Positions 25,308 through 33,965 of a stretch of 64,000 bases of DNA are shown here, piece by piece. The stretch is from assembly GCA_031417555.1 (NCBI GenBank), contig JANOVV010000070.1, positions 1-64,000 of the forward strand, given 5' to 3'. This DNA is from JADKIH01 sp031417555 (GTDB lineage: Bacteria > Bacteroidota > Bacteroidia > AKYH767-A > 2013-40CM-41-45). The position numbers and the translations under genes were made by a program. Every line of letters starts with the position of its first letter. Position 1 is the first letter of the stretch. Under the pieces are notes generated by a model. That model was given only the letters and a program-made list of their open reading frames with translations. It did no database searches and was not told where the DNA came from.

Positions 25308-26189
25308 TTGAGAATTTTAGATGGAAAAATTGTAAGTTCCGACATCAAGCAAAAGCTTGCTTTGGAAGTGGCAAAGATGAAGGAAGCTGGCAAACGCACT
25401 CCTCATCTTTGTGCAATTCTTGTCGGATCAAACGGAGCCTCTGAAACGTATGTTGCCAGCAAAGCAAAAAACTGTATAGAGATTGGATTTAAGTCAACGG
25501 TGTTGCGGTTCGAAGAATCCATCAGCGAAATTGATTTACTAAAAAAAATAAAAGAAATTAATTCAGATGATTCCATTGACGGCTTGATTGTTCAGCTGCC
25601 GCTTCCTTCGCATATTAATGTTCAGAAAGTAACAGAAACTATTTCTCCCTCTAAAGATGTAGATGGTTTTCATCCTGTAAATACAGGAAGGTTAATGCAA
25701 AATCTACCTTGTTATATTCCTGCAACTCCATTAGGAATATTGCTCATGTTAGAACATTATAAAATTGAAACATCAGGAAAACATTGTGTAGTTATTGGCC
25801 GGAGTAATATTGTTGGAATGCCAATGAGTATTTTAATGGCACGCAATGGATATCCCGGAAATTGTACCGTTACACTTTGTCATAGCAAGACAATCGATTT
25901 ACCTTCCATTAGTCGAAATGCAGATATACTGATTGCGGCATTAGGCCGTCCCGGTTTTGTAAAAGCGGATATGGTTAAGGAAGGTTCAATTGTAATTGAT
26001 GTTGGCATTACCAGAGTATCATCGCCGCTGACAAAAAGTGGTTTTAAGATTACAGGTGATGTTGATTTTGATCAGGTATCTTCAAAAACTTCATGGATAA
26101 CGCCGGTGCCTGGTGGAGTAGGTTTAATGACAATTGTTGGACTGCTTACAAATACACTTAAAGCTTGTAAGAAAGAAATTTTATATTGA
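25308..26189 (+). CDS. folD: FolD, methylenetetrahydrofolate dehydrogenase/cyclohydrolase
   Basis: FolD interconverts methylene-, methenyl- and formyl-tetrahydrofolate in one-carbon metabolism. Recognisable parts are LVGSNGASETYVASKAKNC (catalytic Tyr and Lys), DGLIVQLPLP, DVDGFHPVNTGRL, the NADP-binding VVIGRSNIVGMPMS and PVPGGVGLMT. The length of 293 is normal. The start is TTG: RILDGKIVSSDIK is the conserved N-terminus and the only nearby upstream ATG is out of frame or cut by a stop. It follows ffh by 24 nt and may share its transcript. Confidence 0.95.
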   Translation: MRILDGKIVSSDIKQKLALEVAKMKEAGKRTPHLCAILVGSNGASETYVASKAKNCIEIGFKSTVLRFEESISEIDLLKKIKEINSDDSIDGLIVQLPLPSHINVQKVTETISPSKDVDGFHPVNTGRLMQNLPCYIPATPLGILLMLEHYKIETSGKHCVVIGRSNIVGMPMSILMARNGYPGNCTVTLCHSKTIDLPSISRNADILIAALGRPGFVKADMVKEGSIVIDVGITRVSSPLTKSGFKITGDVDFDQVSSKTSWITPVPGGVGLMTIVGLLTNTLKACKKEILY

Positions 26190-26232
26190 AAATATAAAAG
26201 TGATTCCAATAGCTACCGGTAGAAAGAATAAA

Positions 26233-26286
26233 TCAATAACCAATAATTAAATTAATCTTCAATTTTCAATCTTCACTTTTCAATCA
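26233..26286. repeat. Heptad array in the queE leader
   Basis: TCAATAA and CCAATAA are followed by TTAAATT, AATCTTC, AATTTTC, AATCTTC, ACTTTTC in 7-bp phase, ending at the ATG of queE. The last units are a divergent flavour of the family. Confidence 0.65.
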
Positions 26287-26892
26287 ATGTCTTCAAAAAA
26301 TTACCCTTTAATGGAAGACTTCTACACCATACAAGGTGAAGGATTTAATACCGGTAAGGCGGCGTACTTTTTGCGATTGGCAGGATGTGATGTTGGTTGT
26401 GTTTGGTGTGATGTAAAAGAGTCATGGTCGGCAGAAAATCATCCTCGTATTGGTATTGATGAAATGTTGAAGCGTATAAAACAATCTGGCGCGGATAAAG
26501 TCGTTGTTACCGGTGGCGAACCTGCCATGTATGACCTGAAGCCGCTCACTGATGTTTTGAGAGAAAATAATCTTCTTTGCTATATAGAAACGAGTGGTGC
26601 ATATCCGCTTACAGGTAATTGGGATTGGATTTGTGTGTCACCGAAAAAATTTAAAGCTCCGCTGCCTGAAATTTTGCATCAGGCACATGAATTAAAAGTA
26701 ATCGTTTATAATAAAAGTGATTTTGATTGGGGTGAAAAAAATGCCGAAATGATCAATGATAATTGTTTACTTTATCTTCAACCGGAATATTCTGTAAATG
26801 AAAAAATTTTACCTCAAATTATTGATTATGTAAAAACAAATAAGCGTTGGAGAATTTCGTTACAGACACATAGGTACTTGGGGGTGAGGTGA
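26287..26892 (+). CDS. queE: QueE, 7-carboxy-7-deazaguanine synthase
   Basis: QueE is a radical-SAM enzyme making 7-carboxy-7-deazaguanine in the queuosine pathway. The iron-sulfur motif is C34-x3-C38-x2-C41 (GCDVGCVWCD), the short form typical of QueE. Also visible are FYTIQGEGFNTGKAAYF, VVTGGEPAMYDL, YIETSG and the C-terminal ISLQTHRYLG. Length 201 fits. No other queuosine gene is in the window. A heptad array fills its leader. Confidence 0.93.
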   Translation: MSSKNYPLMEDFYTIQGEGFNTGKAAYFLRLAGCDVGCVWCDVKESWSAENHPRIGIDEMLKRIKQSGADKVVVTGGEPAMYDLKPLTDVLRENNLLCYIETSGAYPLTGNWDWICVSPKKFKAPLPEILHQAHELKVIVYNKSDFDWGEKNAEMINDNCLLYLQPEYSVNEKILPQIIDYVKTNKRWRISLQTHRYLGVR

Positions 26893-27043
26893 GGTTAAAT
26901 TGAGGACAATAGTTATCAAAAAAAATAGTCGAGAATCTAATGAAAGACGTTTATTTATTGGATAAATAAATAATTCAGAAATCGAAAACATTAATTAGTC
27001 AGCAATCTAATTTATAGAGCAAACTAAGCTATCAATATTCATA

Positions 27044-28999
27044 ATGAAAAAAAACATTTGTTACTTTTTATTATTTTTTATATCTATTTCAACTTATGCT
27101 CAGAATAGGTATACAAGTTTAGTTCCTAAAGCGATAAGATCATATGAGTCTGCAACCAAATTTTATGATTCAGGACTAAATGATAAAGCGTTATCTGCCA
27201 TTGAAGAGTCAATTGAGGCTGATCCAAATTTTATTGAGGCACACATGTTAAAGGCGAATATTTATAGTGATTTGAAGCAGCGTGAAAAATCAATTTCGTC
27301 GTATAAAAAAGCAATTGATATTAATCCCGATTTTTTCCCTAAGATTTATTTTTCCTTAGCAAAGGAAGAATTTAATTCCGGAAAATACGAAGATGCAATT
27401 AAACATTTTGAGAAATTTATTTCATATCCAAAAGTGAACGGAAGTTTATTATGGAAATCTAAGCAAATGATAGAAAGTTCATATTTTGCATCAGATGCGA
27501 TGAATAATCCGGTTCCTTTTGATGTTAAAAATATGGGTGATAGTATAAATTCTAATCATGATGAATATTTTCCTACAATTACTGCAGATGGGAATACTTT
27601 TTTATTTACAAGAAAAATAAAAACTTATTTATATGGACAGTTGAAATCCAAACAAGAAGATCTATTTATCAGTAATTTAAAAAATAATGAATGGGGAATA
27701 GCAGAACCTATTTCTGAATTAAATACTCCCGGAAACGAAGGTGCATCTGCATTATCTTCTGATGGTCAATATTTATTTTTATCAGCTTGTAATGATGAAG
27801 TAGAAGTGGAAGGTGCTTATAAAACATTGGGTAGCTGTGATATTTTCTTATCTAAGAAAAAAGGAAAAATATTCGCAAACCCAAGGAATCTAAATGAACC
27901 AATAAATAGTAGCTTAAAAGAATCTATGCCTTCATTTTCTTCAGATGGAAGGACATTATATTTTGTGCGTCGACAAAAAGTTTTAAATAGTATAGGACAA
28001 TATGATATTATGGTTTCTCAAATTGGTAATAATTCAAATTGGAGTGAACCAGTTTCTGTTAGTGATTTAATAAATACACAAGATGATGAAACTTCCGTTT
28101 TTATACACCCTGATGATCAAACTTTGTATTTTTCTTCAAATGGTCATCCTGGAATGGGAGGAAAAGATATTTATATGAGTCGAAAGGATTCAACGGGAAA
28201 ATGGCAGAAGCCCGTCAATCTGGGATATCCAATAAATACTATTAATGATGAAGGTTCTTTTTTAGTTAGTCCTGATGGTAAGACTGCATATTTCTCTTCT
28301 GATAGAGATGGTGGATTTGGTGGTAAAGATATTTATCAGTTTTCATTATACGAAAAAGTTCAGCCAATACCAGTGACATATATGAAAGGTAAAGTATTTG
28401 ATTATGAAACAAATAATATTTTAGAAGCATCCTTTGAACTAATTGACCTTTCTACCGGAAAAACTGTCGTGAGTTCAACATCGAATGCAACAACAGGAGA
28501 TTTTATAGTCGCTCTTCCAACAGGAAAGAGTTATGCATTGAATGTTTCCAAAGACGGTTATCTTTTTTACTCAGAAAACTTTCAACTAAAAAGTGTAAAA
28601 TCTGCTAAAGATCCTTTCTTAAAAAATGTTCCTTTGAAACCAATAAAAGTTGGACAAAGTATCGTGTTGAATAATATTTTTTATGATACCGATAAGTATG
28701 ATCTCAAAAATGAGTCGAGGATTGAATTGGGTAAATTAATTTCTTTCCTGGAAAAAAATCCGAAAATAAAATTTGAAATAAGTGGTCATACCGATTCAAT
28801 CGGTACCAAACAATACAATCAGGTATTGTCTGAGAAAAGAGCAAGATCTGTTTTTGATTATCTTCTAGTCAAAGGTGTAGCAATTAGTCGCATGACATCC
28901 AAAGGGTATGGAGATTCCAAACCGGTTACTAAAAATAATACAGAAGAAGGAAGATCAAGAAACAGAAGAACGGAATTTATGGTTAATTCGATTGATTAA
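27044..28999 (+). CDS. PorE-like OmpA-family protein (T9SS-associated)
   Basis: The domain order is signal peptide, TPR units (about 30-140), five PD40/WD40-like repeats (PTITADGNTFLFTRK, ALSSDGQYLFLSA, PSFSSDGRTLYFVRR, FIHPDDQTLYFSS, LVSPDGKTAYFSSD), a carboxypeptidase-regulatory-like domain and a C-terminal OmpA peptidoglycan-binding domain (FEISGHTDSIGTKQYNQ, RNRRTEF). This is the architecture of PorE, which anchors the type IX secretion machine to peptidoglycan. Several paralogues with this layout usually exist in a genome, so the T9SS role is probable rather than proven. No other por genes are adjacent. Confidence 0.75.
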   Translation: MKKNICYFLLFFISISTYAQNRYTSLVPKAIRSYESATKFYDSGLNDKALSAIEESIEADPNFIEAHMLKANIYSDLKQREKSISSYKKAIDINPDFFPKIYFSLAKEEFNSGKYEDAIKHFEKFISYPKVNGSLLWKSKQMIESSYFASDAMNNPVPFDVKNMGDSINSNHDEYFPTITADGNTFLFTRKIKTYLYGQLKSKQEDLFISNLKNNEWGIAEPISELNTPGNEGASALSSDGQYLFLSACNDEVEVEGAYKTLGSCDIFLSKKKGKIFANPRNLNEPINSSLKESMPSFSSDGRTLYFVRRQKVLNSIGQYDIMVSQIGNNSNWSEPVSVSDLINTQDDETSVFIHPDDQTLYFSSNGHPGMGGKDIYMSRKDSTGKWQKPVNLGYPINTINDEGSFLVSPDGKTAYFSSDRDGGFGGKDIYQFSLYEKVQPIPVTYMKGKVFDYETNNILEASFELIDLSTGKTVVSSTSNATTGDFIVALPTGKSYALNVSKDGYLFYSENFQLKSVKSAKDPFLKNVPLKPIKVGQSIVLNNIFYDTDKYDLKNESRIELGKLISFLEKNPKIKFEISGHTDSIGTKQYNQVLSEKRARSVFDYLLVKGVAISRMTSKGYGDSKPVTKNNTEEGRSRNRRTEFMVNSID

Positions 29000-29040
29000 T
29001 TTATTTTTTTTAAGAAACTTTATTTTTTTTATTATAATAG

Positions 29041-30468
29041 ATGACTTCTTCTGCAAAATTTAAAATATTTCTTTTTCTTATACTTATTCTCAATATTTTT
29101 TTAAAAGTTCATGGCATTGATAAAAATAGTTTATGGATTGATGAAGCATATAGTATAAATGAGGCACAATTCTCAGTACAAACTATTATTCTTCATTCTT
29201 CGGAATCGGATAACCCTCCATTGTATTATCTAATACTTCATTTCTGGACTAAATTGTTTGGGGTTTCAGAAATGGCGGTTCGTTCTCTTTCTGCGGTGTT
29301 TAGTATTTTAACTTCTGTTTTAATTTTTATTCTCGTTTCCAGAAATTTCAATTTATTGATTGGTGTATTTTCAACACTTTTTTTTACATTTTCAAACGAA
29401 AATCTATATTATGCTCAGGAAACGAGAACATATTCATTAGTAGTTTTTCTTACGGTTATTTCAATAGGTGTATTCTTCCTGCTCTATAAAAAAAGAAATA
29501 TATTTCTTCTGATTGTTTTAACAATTGCTAATATATTTCTCATATATAGTCATTATCTGAGTATACTTATACCTTTAATGGAGGTTTGTGTTGCCATAAT
29601 ATTTTTTAAAAATAAAAGATTTTTTATTGAAATATTATTGTCAACATTTATTGTATTACTTTGTTTTATCCCCTGGATTCAATACCCACTGTCGCATGCT
29701 CCGAAGGAAGGATCTTTTTGGCTTCAGAAACCAACATTTTCTAATTTTAAAGGGATATTAATTGGTTTTGCAAACAACAAAATAACTTTAATATTATGTT
29801 TTATAATATTAGCTTTTGCTTTTATTACTAAAATATATTTTAATAAAACGAATAAAAAATATTTTTCATTTGAAGAAACATCTTTATTGGTTTTTACATT
29901 TTTTCCTATAATATTTGTATATTTTATTGCTGGTTTTGTTCCGGTATTTTTATTAAGATATTTATTATTCGCATCAATCCCTTTTTATATATTATTTATA
30001 TTACTCTTGAATACTTATTTGAAAAGGGAAAAAGCTTTTATAATTGCAGCTTCAGTACTTATTTGTTCTACCATATTTTCTATAAAACTGCATCCTACAA
30101 AAGATGAAAACTGGCGAGAAGCGGTTAAAAAAGTAAAGGAATTAAAAGGGAAAAATGATGAAGTTATTTTATCAGCATCTTATACAGCTTTAGTATTTAG
30201 TTATTATTATGATAGAGATATTTTTATTAAAAACAAAACTACTTACTCTGCGCTTTTGAATGAGAATATATTACCTATAAACGGCAATTCACCGGGCGAC
30301 TTAGATAAATTCAGGGATAGCAAAAAATTAATTGGTGTCTATTGTCATGAATTATTAGAAGATCCTAACAACACTATTAAAAAAGAATTGAATTTGAATT
30401 TCAGAATAGTTGAATCTTTTGATTTTGAAAAAGTAAAAGTAGTGTTGTATGAAAATTTACAGAAGTAG
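29041..30468 (+). CDS. GT39-like membrane glycosyltransferase
   Basis: This is an integral membrane protein of 475 residues with about ten to twelve hydrophobic helices. It has the acidic motif SLWIDEAYS early in the first periplasmic loop, typical of the GT39/ArnT/PMT_2-type glycosyltransferases that use polyprenyl-linked sugars. Further landmarks are NPPLYYLILHFW and YYAQETRTYS. Its C-terminal tail is soluble. The sugar and acceptor are unknown. The 3' end overlaps the convergent propeller gene by 12 nt. Confidence 0.75.
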   Translation: MTSSAKFKIFLFLILILNIFLKVHGIDKNSLWIDEAYSINEAQFSVQTIILHSSESDNPPLYYLILHFWTKLFGVSEMAVRSLSAVFSILTSVLIFILVSRNFNLLIGVFSTLFFTFSNENLYYAQETRTYSLVVFLTVISIGVFFLLYKKRNIFLLIVLTIANIFLIYSHYLSILIPLMEVCVAIIFFKNKRFFIEILLSTFIVLLCFIPWIQYPLSHAPKEGSFWLQKPTFSNFKGILIGFANNKITLILCFIILAFAFITKIYFNKTNKKYFSFEETSLLVFTFFPIIFVYFIAGFVPVFLLRYLLFASIPFYILFILLLNTYLKREKAFIIAASVLICSTIFSIKLHPTKDENWREAVKKVKELKGKNDEVILSASYTALVFSYYYDRDIFIKNKTTYSALLNENILPINGNSPGDLDKFRDSKKLIGVYCHELLEDPNNTIKKELNLNFRIVESFDFEKVKVVLYENLQK

Positions 30469-31893
30469 AAATTTTATCATAACGGAAAGTCCTTCATTAT
30501 CCGTAATTTTAATTAAATAAATTCCGGGCAAATAATTTTCCATATTAAATGGAATTTTATAATTAGAAGGTGAATTCTTATAAAAAACTATTTTTCCATT
30601 TTGATCAAAAATAACTAAATTTAATTTATCGATATTTTTATAAAGAGGATCACAGGATATTGTAAGAATGTGTGAAATTGGATCAGAGAAAGCGGTAAAT
30701 ACTTTGAGTTTATTATCTACTTCAGACAAGCCTATTACTACATTAGTATTTGCTATTAAGTTCGAATCGGCTTTAACGATATAAACTGATTGAGATCCTG
30801 GTGTGTAGGTTGTAGAGGAGCCAACAGCAATTGCACCTCCATCTGGAGTTCCAATAATGGAATATCCTATTTCATCTTCTGATCCTCCATAGGTTTTTCC
30901 TTGAATATCATTTCCAAGTGAATCAATCCGTGAAATAAACAAGTCTTTTTTTCCACCACCAAACGAAGAGGTATAACCTGTTATAATGTAATTAGAATTA
31001 CTTGTATCTATGGCAGTAGTTATTTCATCGTTAGGATGGCTAAGAAGAGTTGTTGATAAGGAGTCACCATTGTCATTTATTCGAAAAGTCAGATTATTCA
31101 AACCTGAAGAATCTTTGTTTGAACCAGCAATAATACATACTCCATTTTTTGAATAAATAGTGTTTGATTCTTCGTCATCATTACTTCCATATTCTTTAAA
31201 CCAGATGGAATCGCCGGCCATATTCACTTTTTCAATAATAATATCTTTACTTCCTCCATTGCCATTTATCATTGTCCCATTTGCAATGTAACTGCCATCA
31301 GGTAAAATAGTAACTCCAAATAAATAATCATTTCCAGGTGTGTTAAAAATTCTTTCCCATTGTAAATTACCAAGTGAATCTATTTTTAGGAAAATACCAT
31401 CTGAACTCCCACTACTGCCACTATATGAATTACCAACTATTATATAACCACTATCCTGTGTAGGTTGTATGCAGTATCCGAAATCCCAATCTAGTCCGCC
31501 TATTTCTTTATGCCATAATAATTGTCCATTCTTGTCTACTTTTACCACATAAATATTATAATCACCCAAACCATTAAAACTATTTGAATAACCGGCTAAT
31601 ACATAGCAACTATCATATGACTTAGTCATGGCATTTGCATGATCAATGCCCAAACTTCCTAAAGTATTTTGCCAATTAAGAGTTCCGTCATCATTTATTT
31701 TAAGAATATAGATATCTGTATTGTTTATGGAAGTTGTACCAGCTATAACAAATCCCCCGTCAACTGCAGGTCTAACAACTTTGGCTTCATTAATATCACT
31801 CAGTCCATATGTTCTTTGGAAATTAAATTGTCCTCTAGCATAGCTGAATGCTAATAATTGAATTGAAATTAAAGCTAGTAGTAATACACGCAT
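30457..31893 (-). CDS. T9SS-exported beta-propeller protein
   Basis: This secreted protein of 478 residues belongs to the same family as the genes at 12398 and 16553. After a signal peptide (LLLALISIQLLAFSYARGQ) comes FQRTYGLSDINEAKVV and about seven units with the patterns DGGFVIAGTT, GQLLWHKEIGG and DSGYIIVGNS. The C-terminus (FDQNGKIVFYKN through IKFLLL) is the T9SS sorting domain, though shorter in typical motifs. Its ATG shares one base with the kdsA stop (TGATG), so it is coupled to kdsA. A metabolic link is not obvious. Confidence 0.8.
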   Translation of the reverse strand: MRVLLLALISIQLLAFSYARGQFNFQRTYGLSDINEAKVVRPAVDGGFVIAGTTSINNTDIYILKINDDGTLNWQNTLGSLGIDHANAMTKSYDSCYVLAGYSNSFNGLGDYNIYVVKVDKNGQLLWHKEIGGLDWDFGYCIQPTQDSGYIIVGNSYSGSSGSSDGIFLKIDSLGNLQWERIFNTPGNDYLFGVTILPDGSYIANGTMINGNGGSKDIIIEKVNMAGDSIWFKEYGSNDDEESNTIYSKNGVCIIAGSNKDSSGLNNLTFRINDNGDSLSTTLLSHPNDEITTAIDTSNSNYIITGYTSSFGGGKKDLFISRIDSLGNDIQGKTYGGSEDEIGYSIIGTPDGGAIAVGSSTTYTPGSQSVYIVKADSNLIANTNVVIGLSEVDNKLKVFTAFSDPISHILTISCDPLYKNIDKLNLVIFDQNGKIVFYKNSPSNYKIPFNMENYLPGIYLIKITDNEGLSVMIKFLLL

Positions 31894-32705
31894 CAGTTTG
31901 CCGCTTTATTTATCATTTTTAATTTTACAAGTAACTCCTCAAGCAAATCAAGTCTCAGCATATTTGCTCCGTCCGATTTTGCTTTTGCCGGTTCAGGATG
32001 TGTTTCAATAAAAATTCCATTCACACCAATGGCAATTCCTGCTTTGGCAATTAATGATATCAATTCAGGTTTCCCGCCGGTAATTCCGCCTGATTGATTG
32101 GGTTGTTGCAACGAATGAGTTACATCAAGAATTACTGGGACATTATTTTTTTGCATTTCATAAATGTTGCGGTAATCGACCACAAGATCCTGATAGCCGA
32201 AAGAATTTCCGCGCTCAGTGAGCATTACATTTTTATTTCCAGCCCCTTTAACTTTATCGACTGCAAATTTCATGGCTTCGCCGGACAGAAATTGTCCTTT
32301 TTTAATGTTTACAGTTTTACCGGTAGCAGCGGCAGCTAGAAGTAATTCGGTTTGTCGACAGAGAAAGGCCGGAATTTGAAGCACGTCTACATATTTTGCG
32401 GCAATGGCTGCATCACCACTTTCATGAATATCAGTTACAATAGGAATTTTATAAGTATCACGAACTTTTTTAAGAATGAGTAGAGCAGCCTCATCGCCAA
32501 TTCCCATGAAAGAATCTGTTCGTGTCCGGTTTGCTTTCTTGTAGCTTGCTTTAAAGACGAAAGGAATTTCTAATCGATCCGTAATTTCCATTAATTTTTT
32601 TGCAATTGACATTGTGATAGCTTCATCTTCAACGACACACGGACCGGCAAGGAGGAAAAAATTTCCTGATGATATATTTTTTATAAAAGGAATATTTTCA
32701 AGCAT
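31893..32705 (-). CDS. kdsA: KdsA, 3-deoxy-8-phosphooctulonate synthase
   Basis: KdsA condenses phosphoenolpyruvate with arabinose 5-phosphate to make KDO 8-phosphate for lipopolysaccharide. Family motifs are LLAGPCVVEDE, FKASYKKANRTR, IVTDIHES, LQIPAFLCRQTELL, NIKKGQFLSGEAM, LTERGNSFGY and IFIETHPEPAKAKSD. Length 270 is typical. It confirms a Gram-negative outer membrane. The gene is 3 nt downstream of the barrel-like gene 32709-33962, and the propeller gene follows with a 1-nt overlap. Confidence 0.96.
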   Translation of the reverse strand: MLENIPFIKNISSGNFFLLAGPCVVEDEAITMSIAKKLMEITDRLEIPFVFKASYKKANRTRTDSFMGIGDEAALLILKKVRDTYKIPIVTDIHESGDAAIAAKYVDVLQIPAFLCRQTELLLAAAATGKTVNIKKGQFLSGEAMKFAVDKVKGAGNKNVMLTERGNSFGYQDLVVDYRNIYEMQKNNVPVILDVTHSLQQPNQSGGITGGKPELISLIAKAGIAIGVNGIFIETHPEPAKAKSDGANMLRLDLLEELLVKLKMINKAAN

Positions 32706-32708
32706 AAT

Positions 32709-33962
32709 TTAAAAGTAAGAGGTTAAAGATAAGAAAGCTCCCTGAGCATTTCCTTGTTCAGAATTTAATAAACTGCTGAGGTAATCACTTTGAACAGTAA
32801 ATACCCAGTTTTTAATAAACGATGTACTATAAGCAAGTCCGGCCTGGAAACCCGAATAACCGCCATAGGAAGTTTTTAATGATAAGCGATGAGTATTATT
32901 AAATGCATAACTAAAGTTGAGCGTTTCTTGGATTGAATAACCTGCGAAAAACAAATAATTTATTTCCGCTGTTAAATCCATCTTGCCCGGCTTTAAAATA
33001 TATTGATAGGAGAGACTCAATAAGGCCGGTAATGGAGTCATGTAACTATTTTTTTCACGCACAGATAAATATGGTTCGACGAGAGAAGAATCAAGAGAAA
33101 TAGTTTTTTTCAAGGAATCTGAGAATTGAAAAAGATCGGAAACATCGATTCCTTCAAAGCGGAACGATGTATCAACATCAATATGTGCCGTATTTTTATT
33201 CCAATTGATAAATCCAAAATTATTCGCAGATAATGTAAGCTTGTTTTTTTTCTTGTCTTTCCAGAAATATGTAAAATCTGCCGAACAACCTGTCCCATTC
33301 CAATCAGTAATAAATTTCCTGGAAGAATCGCTTTGATGTATTTTAATGTCGGTATTCAAATCAAGATATTCGCCATTCTTCTCTGTAAAAAGCAATGCTC
33401 TTGAGGCAGTTATGTTATAAAGTTTTTGGCCTTTATTCAGACTTAATCCAAATGAATAACCAAAACCATTTTCATTGAAAGAATAATTATGTCCGAAGGT
33501 TAAATTTAGTTGCTGATAAAATATCTGGTTAAAACCAAACATACCAAGGTCAGCTGTTTTATCTGCATACGATTTATTGCCTCTGAAATATAATTCAAAT
33601 ACATCTTTTTTAAATGTACTGTTAACATGATAACGGTTATTTAGTGCAATAGAATAAAACGAATTCGGAAGATTAAATAAAGTTTTGTTGAGATTTGTAT
33701 ATTTTAACTGAGTATTAAATCCGGCGCCAATTCGGTTATGTTGATTTAGATTTTTACTTACACTATTTTTTCGGTTTTCATCGATAAATTCTCCCCGGTA
33801 ATATGCGATGGCAAAACGATTGGTAATTGCATTGGAAGCAAGAAAATATTCTGTAGTGAAACGTATCGAATGATGAAAAGAACTGTCAGTGATATTCATC
33901 GAATCCACTGCTAGCGACTTAATTGAAATTAGAATAAATAATATTAGAAGAGTTCTTTTCAC
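32709..33962 (-). CDS. Predicted outer-membrane beta-barrel protein
   Basis: This 417-residue protein has a signal peptide (MKRTLLILFILISIKSLA). It is rich in alternating aromatic/polar strands (HNRIGAGFNTQLKY, FYSIALNNRYHV, GFGYSFGLSLNKGQ, DLTAEINYLFFAGYS) and ends in a C-terminal aromatic strand FLSLTSYF. The pattern suits a DUF5723-type barrel of Bacteroidota, an assignment made from appearance only. It sits 3 nt from both kdsA and the lipoprotein gene at 33966, in an apparent operon. Confidence 0.65.
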   Translation of the reverse strand: MKRTLLILFILISIKSLAVDSMNITDSSFHHSIRFTTEYFLASNAITNRFAIAYYRGEFIDENRKNSVSKNLNQHNRIGAGFNTQLKYTNLNKTLFNLPNSFYSIALNNRYHVNSTFKKDVFELYFRGNKSYADKTADLGMFGFNQIFYQQLNLTFGHNYSFNENGFGYSFGLSLNKGQKLYNITASRALLFTEKNGEYLDLNTDIKIHQSDSSRKFITDWNGTGCSADFTYFWKDKKKNKLTLSANNFGFINWNKNTAHIDVDTSFRFEGIDVSDLFQFSDSLKKTISLDSSLVEPYLSVREKNSYMTPLPALLSLSYQYILKPGKMDLTAEINYLFFAGYSIQETLNFSYAFNNTHRLSLKTSYGGYSGFQAGLAYSTSFIKNWVFTVQSDYLSSLLNSEQGNAQGAFLSLTSYF

Positions 33963-33965
33963 AAA

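Noticed and set aside
26213..26222. Palindrome CTACCGGTAG between folD and queE
   Set aside because: Only 10 bp, no loop, no T-run; it may be chance in an otherwise repeat-filled gap.
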